From assembly GCA_030641525.1 (NCBI GenBank), contig DAOWHH010000014.1, positions 1 through 33,175 of the forward strand: a DNA stretch of 33,175 bases. Direction: 5' to 3'. The DNA is from a bacterium. GTDB taxonomy: Bacteria > Patescibacteriota > Minisyncoccia > Phycocordibacterales > UBA12079. Positions 25,357 to 33,175 of the stretch are shown piece after piece. The notes below the pieces were generated by a model. The model made no database searches. It was given only the letters and a program-made list of their open reading frames with translations, and was not told the origin of the DNA. Numbering within the stretch: the first letter of the stretch is position 1; each line of letters begins with the position of its first letter. The position numbers and the translations under genes were made by a program.

Positions 25357-27316
25357 ATGTCATATTTAGATGAATTAAATTCAGAACAAAAAAAAAGCTG
25401 TTTTGCATAAAGATGGACCACTTTTAATATTAGCGGGAGCTGGAGCAGGAAAGACTAGAACTATTAGTTATAGAATTTTACATTTAATAAAAAACGGAGT
25501 GGCGCCAGAAAATATTTTAGCTGTCACATTCACAAATAAAGCTGCTAATGAAATGAAAGAAAGGGTGTCTAAACTTTTAAAAAAAGATTTCATTTCTAAT
25601 ATATCTTTTGAAGAAGAACCTTTCATAAAAACATTTCATTCCCTTGGTGTATACATTCTTCGAGAAAATTTCAAAGAATTAAATATTTCCAAATATTTTT
25701 CCATTCTTGATAAAAATGATTCACAAAAAATAATTAAAGAAATAATTATTTCTTTAGATTTAGACCCTAAACAAATTGAACCTAAAAAGATATTGGGGGT
25801 AATTTCTAAACAAAAAGGAAATTTTATAACTCCATTTGATTATGAAAGTGAACCACGGTCAGGAAGCGATTTTTTATCTAAAATAATTTCTGATGTCTGG
25901 ATAAAATACGAAGAGAGATTAAATAAGGAAAAGTCATTAGACTTTGATGATCTTCTATTAAAAACAGCAACTTTATTAAAAGAGAAAAAAGATATTTTGG
26001 AACGCTATCAAAAAAAATGGAAATATATTCATATAGACGAGTATCAAGATACAAATAAAGTTCAATATAAAATCGCTAAATTACTTTCTGGTAAAAATAA
26101 AAATATTTGTGTAGTAGGGGATGAAGATCAATTAATTTATGCTTGGCGAGGAGCTAGTATTAGAAATATTTTAAATTTTGAAAAAGATTTTTCTAAATCA
26201 CAAACAATCTTATTGGAAGAAAATTATCGCTCTACCCAAAATATTTTAGCTGCTGCTAATAAAGTCATAAAAAAGAATAGCTTACGAAAAGATAAGAATC
26301 TTTTTACCAAAAATAACGCAGGTGAAAAAATAGATTTATATTCTGCTTACGATGAAAAAGATGAAGCTAATTTCATAGCATTAACAGCTCAAGATTTAAT
26401 TGAGAATCAAAAAATTCCCGCCCAAGAAATTGCTGTCCTATATCGCACAAATTTTCAATCAAGAAATTTAGAAGAAGCTTTTTTAAATGTGGGAGTTCCT
26501 TATCAAGTTTTAGGAACAAAATTTTTTGATAGAAAAGAAATTAAAGACATCATCTCATATATAAAAACATCTCTTAATTCAGAAAATTTAATTGATTTCA
26601 AACGAGTGGTAAATACACCAGCTAGAGGAATTGGAAAAGTGACACTCGCAAAAATATTTGCCGATAAAGAAGATGAATTAAGTTCTACTATTCAATTAAA
26701 AATAAAAAACTTTAGGAGTCTATTAATCAAGATAAAAGAAATTGCCTTAATAAAAGAACCATCAATTTTAATTAAATTCATTATCCAAGAAAGTGGTTTA
26801 GGTGATAAATTAAAATCTGGAACAGAAGAAGATTTAGAAAGATTATCTAATATGAAAGAGCTTGTTTCACTAGCTTTGAAATATGACAAAATGCCAATAG
26901 GGGAAGGGATAGAAAAATTATTAGAAGATGTCGCTCTTATGACAGACCAAGATAAAATGGAGAAAAAAACTAATGCTGTAAAACTTATGACTGTTCATGC
27001 TTCTAAAGGACTTGAATTTGATTTTGTTTTTATTGCTGGCTTGGAAGACGAACTTTTTCCTAGTAAGATGTACGACAAATCTGATTCTAACCAAGAAGAG
27101 GAAGAAAGAAGATTATTTTATGTAGCTCTTACTCGTGCTAGAAAAAAATTATTTTTAACCTATACTTCAATGAGAACAATTTTCGGATCACGCAGAACAA
27201 ATACAATTTCAGAATTTATCACAGATATAGATGATAATTTAATAGAGGATGTTTCAGATAATCATTACACAAATTCTTCAGAAGGATCTGAAAAAATAGA
27301 ATATCTTGAATGGTAA
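25357..27316 (+). CDS. UvrD/PcrA-type helicase, N-terminus separated by an A9 frameshift
   Basis: Frame 1: ATG [13 protein letters not shown] then stop. Frame 2 from 25397: [27 protein letters not shown]..., IDEYQDTN, VGDEDQLIYAWRGA, LMTVHASKGLEFDFVFIAGLEDELFP, VALTRARKKLFLTY. Confidence 0.93.
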
Positions 27317-27336
27317 GTAAGTATTAAGTATTGAGG

Positions 27337-27363
27337 AAAAGGCGAGCCGAAGGCTCGCCTTTT
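27337..27363 (+). terminator. Hairpin downstream of uvrD
   Basis: aaaaggcgagccgaaggctcgcctttt. Confidence 0.7.
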
Positions 27364-27468
27364 CGGTTTTATTAGTATATTTACTATAAATCTATAGTTT
27401 TTTGGTTTTTATATTAAAAATGTTTCACATACTTGATACTTACTACTTGCTACTTTATACTGTCTTAT

Positions 27469-28281
27469 ATGTTTCATACTAAAAAATCATTAGGACAAAA
27501 CTTCTTAGAAGACTCCCAAATTCTAAATAAAATAATAGAAACAGCTAGTTTAAAATCCAGTGATATTGTTTTAGAGATTGGACCAGGACAAGGAACTTTA
27601 ACAACTAAAATTTTAGAAAAAGCTAAAAAAGTTATTGCTATTGAAAAAGATGATAGATTAATTAATTTTTTAGAAAATAAATTCAATAAAGAAATTAAAG
27701 AAGGGGGGTTGGAAATAATTCACTCTGATATTTTAAAATTTGATCACGAAGAATATTTTAAAGATTCTCAATATCAAATAATTGCCAATATCCCATATTA
27801 CATCACTGGTAAATTTTTAAAAAAATTTCTATCTTCAAATTCACAACCTACAAAAATGGTTTTAATGTTACAGAAAGAAGTTGCTCAAAGAATCATTGGA
27901 GAATCAAAAGACCCAAAGAAAAACAAAGAAAGTATTTTGTCTATTAGTATAAAAGTATATGGAATACCTAAATACATACGAACAATCCCTGCTAGATATT
28001 TTGAACCTCAACCAAAAGTAGATTCAGCTATTATTTTGATAGAAAAAATATCAAAAAGATTTTTTGAAGAAATAGATGAAGAATCTTTCTTTTTGTTAAT
28101 AAAAAAAGCTTTTTCAAGTAAAAGAAAAACTTTGGTAAATAATTTAGATTATTTACCGAAAAACGACTTAATTAAAGTATTTAAAAAATTAAATTTATCC
28201 CCTAAAATTAGGGCAGAAAACCTATCAATAGAAGATTGGAAAAATCTCTATTTTGAACTTATACCATTTCCCAAAAACTAA
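27469..28281 (+). CDS. rsmA: 16S rRNA dimethyladenosine transferase
   Basis: KKSLGQNFLEDSQILNKI, VLEIGPGQGTLTTKIL, IIANIPYYITGKFLKKFL, RYFEPQPKVDSAII. Confidence 0.95.
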   Translation: MFHTKKSLGQNFLEDSQILNKIIETASLKSSDIVLEIGPGQGTLTTKILEKAKKVIAIEKDDRLINFLENKFNKEIKEGGLEIIHSDILKFDHEEYFKDSQYQIIANIPYYITGKFLKKFLSSNSQPTKMVLMLQKEVAQRIIGESKDPKKNKESILSISIKVYGIPKYIRTIPARYFEPQPKVDSAIILIEKISKRFFEEIDEESFFLLIKKAFSSKRKTLVNNLDYLPKNDLIKVFKKLNLSPKIRAENLSIEDWKNLYFELIPFPKN

Positions 28282-28299
28282 CTTAAAATCAGTTATCGT

Positions 28300-28327
28300 A
28301 AATTCAGCTATCCGATAGCTGAATTTT
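28300..28327 (+). terminator. Terminator after rsmA
   Basis: aaattcagctatccgatagctgaatttttct. Confidence 0.75.
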
Positions 28328-28493
28328 TCTTTCCACTTTCCAGATCCTCCTTAGGCAGACTTCGCTACACTCATCCCTCCTGAGACGGATTTCACTTCGC
28401 TCAACTTTCGGCTGACAAAGACAAACTTAACCTTATTAGTTATTCACAAAAATAACTCTAAAAAGACACTGAATTTGATATAATTTATCTAGT

Positions 28494-29432
28494 ATGAATA
28501 AATATCTACCAAGCAAGAAAGTATTGGCTTTTTTAGGTGTAGTCTTTGTAATTTTTTCAATTATTTTTATATTTAAAAGGTTTCAAAATAGAGTTTCTAC
28601 TTATATTCCTAATATAAATAAAGAAGAAATAACAGAAGAAATAATTTCATTAGATTCAGATGGTGATGGATTAAAAGATTGGGAAGAAGTTTTGTGGAAA
28701 ACAGATCCTAATAATCCAGATACCGATGAAGATGGAACAAGTGATAATGACGAGATTTCATTAAACAGAAATCCGTTAATAGCAGGACCTAATGATGAAA
28801 TTACTGAAAATAAAAATAATATACAAAAACTTACAAGTGATTTGCGATCTAATACAGGACTCAATCAAACAGATATTTTCGCTCAAGAATTATTTATAGG
28901 CTATCTTGCATTAAAACAAGAAAATAAATTAGGAACTGAAGATCAAGACAAATTAATTCAAGCAATAGTTGGTAAAAATATACAATCAAATAATAAAGAA
29001 AATTATTTTATAGAAGATTTGATATTGGTTTCAGATAATCAGGATAATAGACAAAAATATGCGGATGAATTAAAAAATATGTTTTCTAAATTATCATCTG
29101 ATATGCGTAGTGATATTATTATATTAAAAGAAGCTTTGGATAAGGATGATATTAAAATATTAAAAGAAGCTGAAGAAAATATTATCGTTTATACCAATTT
29201 AATGAGTATATTGTTGAATATGGAAACACCTTTTGATTTAGGATCATTAAATCTACAAATAATAAATTTACTCTCTAACATAATTATTGATACAAAAAAA
29301 ATGAAAGCAGTCTTTATAGATCCGATATCAGCTTTAATTGCTTCTCAACAATATATTGAAGACGAAAATAAATTGATAATGACTTTCTCAGAAATTGGAG
29401 TATATTTCAATGAAAATAATATTGATTATTAA
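28494..29432 (+). CDS. Membrane-anchored protein with thrombospondin type-3-like calcium-binding repeats
   Basis: N-term TM; SLDSDGDGLKDWEEVLWKTDPNNPDTDEDGTSDNDEISLNRNPL. Confidence 0.8.
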   Translation: MNKYLPSKKVLAFLGVVFVIFSIIFIFKRFQNRVSTYIPNINKEEITEEIISLDSDGDGLKDWEEVLWKTDPNNPDTDEDGTSDNDEISLNRNPLIAGPNDEITENKNNIQKLTSDLRSNTGLNQTDIFAQELFIGYLALKQENKLGTEDQDKLIQAIVGKNIQSNNKENYFIEDLILVSDNQDNRQKYADELKNMFSKLSSDMRSDIIILKEALDKDDIKILKEAEENIIVYTNLMSILLNMETPFDLGSLNLQIINLLSNIIIDTKKMKAVFIDPISALIASQQYIEDENKLIMTFSEIGVYFNENNIDY

Positions 29433-29438
29433 TCAAAA

Positions 29439-30893
29439 ATGAATTTCAAAAATACAAAAAACAAAAAAATAATTTTTCCTATTTTAATATTTTCTTTATT
29501 ATTTTTATCGATTCCAATAACCACTGAAGCTATACTTACTACCACCGAAGCTGCTAACACAACAGCTAATGTAACCAGTGCTGTACTTCTTGGTGGCATA
29601 GCAACTGGCATATCAGCTATAGTTGGATCCACAGGAGCTACAGCTGGATCCACAGGAACAACAGCCGCAAATACAGGTGTATTAATAGCAGCAGAAGAGG
29701 CAAAAGCGATTGATAAAAAATCTATGGACATAGGAGATGCTCTTGCTTATGCAACTGCTAAAGTTATGCTTAGGCATATTACTGATCGTACTATTAATTG
29801 GATAAATAGTGGTTTTGAAGGAAATCCTCTTGTTATAGAAAATCTTAGTATTTTTTCAAGAGGAATTACTGACGAAATTATTGGAGAATATATTATGGGA
29901 ACAAAATTAGCATTTTTATGTAGCCCTTTCAGTTTAGATATAAAATTTGCTTTATATCATTATTTCAACCCAAGAGCTCCTTCTTGTACCTTGTCTGATG
30001 TAATAGGTAATTCAGAAGATGCTATTAATTCCCTTAGAAATGATTGGAATTGGGCTACTTGGTTTTCTATGACAAGTAAACCTGATAATAATGCTTATGG
30101 ATCATTTATGAAGGCTGAATTAGCTATTAGTGGAGAAATAGCTAAAGCATTAAAGGAAGAGGATCAGGAATTAAGTTGGGGAAGTGGTTTTCGAAGTATA
30201 AAAAAATGCGACACCGTACTAGAGTGTACTCCAGATGGCGAAACTTGTTGGAATAACACAGAGGTAAATTGCCGAATGATAACCCCTGGAGTTTGGGTAC
30301 AAGAATTAGGTGGTGAATCTCTTAAATTTGGAAACCAAACTTTAGTTATAGCAGATGAAGTTAACGAAGTTATTGGTGCTGCTGTCGCATATGCGGTATC
30401 AGAATATATTATGGGTCCTGAAGGATTAATAGGAAGTACTATATACAACGAAGATTTAGAAGATATTGAATTACCTGGGATATATGATGATATATCAAGT
30501 AAAATTGAAAATTCATTAGAAAACGAAATTGAATATAAGAGTATAAAGGAAGAATCTTTGATGTTTGCTACAGACTGTGCCACAACTACAGCAACTATAA
30601 AAGGAAACTCATTAAAAATTGCTAAATTAAGAGAAAGTATTCCGTTAGAAATAACAAGATCTAGTTCTGTTATTACAGAATTAAATACATTAATATCTAA
30701 AGCTAATTCAGCTGAATTCCTTGATGAATGGACTAAAATAAATAATAATTTTGATGACATAGATACTCACAATCTAGTTGATATTTCAAATGCCCAAATT
30801 GAGAATGATTTTCTTGAAAGTGAATTGGTGATAAGTAATTACGAAGGTGAAGAATTAATTTGTATTAAAGATAAAGACGAAGAGGAGGAGTAA
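29439..30893 (+). CDS. Secreted hypothetical protein of a putative secretion cluster
   Basis: Signal peptide IIFPILIFSLLFLSIPITTEA; Gly/Thr/Ala-rich segment; immediately downstream of 28494-29432 and upstream of the TrbL-like ORF. Confidence 0.65.
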   Translation: MNFKNTKNKKIIFPILIFSLLFLSIPITTEAILTTTEAANTTANVTSAVLLGGIATGISAIVGSTGATAGSTGTTAANTGVLIAAEEAKAIDKKSMDIGDALAYATAKVMLRHITDRTINWINSGFEGNPLVIENLSIFSRGITDEIIGEYIMGTKLAFLCSPFSLDIKFALYHYFNPRAPSCTLSDVIGNSEDAINSLRNDWNWATWFSMTSKPDNNAYGSFMKAELAISGEIAKALKEEDQELSWGSGFRSIKKCDTVLECTPDGETCWNNTEVNCRMITPGVWVQELGGESLKFGNQTLVIADEVNEVIGAAVAYAVSEYIMGPEGLIGSTIYNEDLEDIELPGIYDDISSKIENSLENEIEYKSIKEESLMFATDCATTTATIKGNSLKIAKLRESIPLEITRSSSVITELNTLISKANSAEFLDEWTKINNNFDDIDTHNLVDISNAQIENDFLESELVISNYEGEELICIKDKDEEEE

Positions 30894-30995
30894 AAAATAA
30901 TATTAAATATATGAAGCGAGCATATAATTCCTGCGTTCGGATTATGTAGAAATAAATATTAACATAATTATTTCTACCAATCCTCACTTGAAATT

Positions 30996-32945
30996 ATGAA
31001 AATCATTAAAAAATATAAATCAATATTAATTACAACAATATTTTCAACCTTAATATTTTTAGGAAATTTTAGTTTTGTTGGTGCCGAAACCTCTCCTAGT
31101 ATTTTTAGCATTGATAGTATTAAATTAGCTATTGCTAATATTATTTTAGGTTTAGCAGCTACAATCTTAGGATTAGCAGGAACTCTCTTTAATTTTGTAA
31201 TAAGTTATACCCTTAATTTTAAAGAGGTAATTGAAAATGTAGGGGTTGTAAATATCGGTTGGGAAATAATGAGGGATTTATCCAATATGGCTTTTATTTT
31301 TATTCTCTTGGCTATTTCAATTGCTACTATTTTGGGTATAGAAAAATATAATGCTAAAACTCTATTAAAACAAGTAATTATAGTGGCTCTCTTTATTAAT
31401 TTTTCTTTATTTATCACTAATGTCATTATAGATACTGCTAATGTTTTTACAGTTGGTTTTTATAATGCTATTACTGAAGATGTAGGTAGTGGTGGAACAG
31501 GTAATCAAGCCTGGGATAAAGGAATTTCAAATATATTTGCACAATCTTTAAATTTAGAAACTGTTTATGCTAAAGCGACATTAGAAAAGAAACCTGTTGA
31601 AAATATCTTGACAATGGCATTTATGGGTTCTATATTTTTACTTGTGACAGCTTTTGTATTTTTTGCTGCCGCTATTTTATTTATGAAAAGAATGATATTC
31701 TTGATGTTTTTAATGATATTATCTCCTTTTGCTTTCTTAGGATCAATTTTACCAGCCACCCAATCTCATGCTAAAAATTGGTGGAAAACATTATTTACTG
31801 AAGCATTTTATGCTCCTATATTTATGATGTTTATATATATAGTGGCTAGAGGAATAACTAGTGAAGCTTATCAAAATACTATAGGAGCAAAGAATACTGG
31901 TTTTGATAATATTGTTACAGGTACATCAGGAAGTGGGGTATCTTTTGTAATTTTTAATTTTATTTTAATTATTGGTCTAATGATAGCTTCTATCGTATCC
32001 GCTTCTAAATTAGGAGCTACTGGGGCAAAAGGAATGATGGGAATGGGAAAAGGTCTAAAAGAATGGGGAACTGGAAGAATCAAAGCTGGAGCTGGAGCTG
32101 GGGCTGGGGCTGCTACATTTGGAGCAACAGGACGACTTGGTAGAAGAGTTATTGGAGGGGTAGCTAGTAAAACCGCTGATTGGGCAAAAGACAAAGAGTT
32201 TGCAACTAACAGTATTGGTAAATTTGGAGTAGATAAGGTAAGAAAATTAGCTGATGCTAGTTTTGATGTTAGAAATATCCCCAAAGTAGGAAAAGCATTG
32301 GGCTTAGGTACAGGAATAAAAGGGGGTTATAAAACAAAAGTAATTGAACAAGAGAAAAAAAGAAAAGAATATGCTAAATTTCTTGGGGATGTAGTACAAA
32401 AAGATGACTCTGGAAAAGTAATAATGGATCCTACTACTGGAAAACCTAAAACTAAAAAAGGTTCTGAAATATATGCAAAAAATATCGGAGAAACTCGTGG
32501 ATTTGCTTCTGTACCAGGTTTTATACCAAAAATTGGTGGAAAAAAGATTTTACCAAGTATAGGAGGACGATCTATTATGAGTTCAATATTAGGAACAACA
32601 GAAGCAGATCAACAAGTCTCTAAAGCATTATTGGATATACCAAAAGCTGAAGAAGAATTAAAAATAGCTCAAAATAAATTAAAAGATAATAAAAATAAAG
32701 AGATCAAAAAGGCACGACATAAATTAAGAGTAATTAAAGATGAGATAAAAGATATTCGTGAAGTAGACAAAATAAAACCAAGCCCCGCTTTAAAAGAGAG
32801 CTTGTATAAAGCCGAAGATGAAGTTAAAGATATGGAAGCTAAAATAAAAGAGGAAATAGAAAAAGCAAAAGAAAAACTTAAAAAAACAAAAGAAAGTGTA
32901 AAAGTTAAGAAAGATGATAAAAAGAAACAAGAAAAAGATTTATGA
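30996..32945 (+). CDS. Polytopic TrbL/VirB6-like membrane protein
   Basis: Signal/TM N-terminus and repeated TM segments (IANIILGLAATILGLAGTLFNFVISY, MAFIFILLAISIATIL, VIIVALFINFSLFITNVIID, FLMILSPFAFLGSILP), Gly-rich linker and charged C-terminal tail. Confidence 0.65.
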   Translation: MKIIKKYKSILITTIFSTLIFLGNFSFVGAETSPSIFSIDSIKLAIANIILGLAATILGLAGTLFNFVISYTLNFKEVIENVGVVNIGWEIMRDLSNMAFIFILLAISIATILGIEKYNAKTLLKQVIIVALFINFSLFITNVIIDTANVFTVGFYNAITEDVGSGGTGNQAWDKGISNIFAQSLNLETVYAKATLEKKPVENILTMAFMGSIFLLVTAFVFFAAAILFMKRMIFLMFLMILSPFAFLGSILPATQSHAKNWWKTLFTEAFYAPIFMMFIYIVARGITSEAYQNTIGAKNTGFDNIVTGTSGSGVSFVIFNFILIIGLMIASIVSASKLGATGAKGMMGMGKGLKEWGTGRIKAGAGAGAGAATFGATGRLGRRVIGGVASKTADWAKDKEFATNSIGKFGVDKVRKLADASFDVRNIPKVGKALGLGTGIKGGYKTKVIEQEKKRKEYAKFLGDVVQKDDSGKVIMDPTTGKPKTKKGSEIYAKNIGETRGFASVPGFIPKIGGKKILPSIGGRSIMSSILGTTEADQQVSKALLDIPKAEEELKIAQNKLKDNKNKEIKKARHKLRVIKDEIKDIREVDKIKPSPALKESLYKAEDEVKDMEAKIKEEIEKAKEKLKKTKESVKVKKDDKKKQEKDL

Positions 32946-33021
32946 TTTAAGAATTAGGAATTAAGAAAACATTTGCAGCTAAAATTTTATACTTAATACT
33001 TACTACTTAATACTTATTTAT

Positions 33022-33175
33022 ATGTTTGAATTCAAACAATTAAAAGAAAAATTTTTATCTATCCCTGAGGATGTACGGGCGGCTATTTCATCTACTGACA
33101 TTGCTCAGAAATTACAAGAATTAGGAAATGAATATAGTTTACAGCTTGATGAAATAGATAAGTTATTTAATGAAA
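33022..33175 (+). CDS. Partial hypothetical protein, truncated by window end
   Basis: MFEFKQLKEKFLSIPEDVRAAISSTDIAQKLQELGNEYSLQLDEIDKLFNE... open to edge. Confidence 0.6.
   Translation, partial: MFEFKQLKEKFLSIPEDVRAAISSTDIAQKLQELGNEYSLQLDEIDKLFNE

Noticed and set aside
28330-28430. tRNA-Pro-like palindrome motif (ccttaggcagac) near 28349 as another copy of the array
   Set aside because: Only a short motif is shared; no tRNA arms around it, so linkage is not supported.

Overview
This is an AT-rich bacterial chromosome segment. The gene content (single-copy core genes, TrbL/VirB6-like and TSP3-type envelope proteins, DksA/TraR, NYN nuclease, many short intergenic hairpins) suggests a Patescibacteria/CPR (Parcubacteria-like) genome; that assignment is inference. 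Core genes include: tig 3' end, clpP, rny, HU, an HD hydrolase, yraN-like, DUF134 + DUF5320, CCA-adding/poly(A) polymerase-HD, a Xer recombinase, rpsO, an NYN nuclease, pnp, dksA/traR-like, comM/yifB, a LysM-M23 peptidase, uvrD/pcrA, rsmA, and an envelope/secretion cluster at the right end. Four intact tRNAs are visible (Gly-GCC, Pro-TGG, Gly-TCC, Arg-TCG); none encodes CCA. The most unusual signals are: (1) palindromic elements built from inverted copies of a tRNA-Gly 3' end, some carrying a nested GC hairpin and one dispersed away from any tRNA; (2) a tandem array of tRNA-Pro 5'-half fragments coupled to a complete and a remnant GIY-YIG endonuclease gene; (3) two apparent start-site classes: -10 boxes 6-9 nt before ATG (leaderless-like) for several core genes versus strong Shine-Dalgarno for a set of small ORFans; (4) an A9 tract that separates the uvrD start and Q-motif from the helicase core; (5) four head-to-tail DnaA-box-like nonamers; (6) a duplicated promoter/signal-peptide cassette with different passengers. 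All calls come from reading the sequence by eye; no searches were run.
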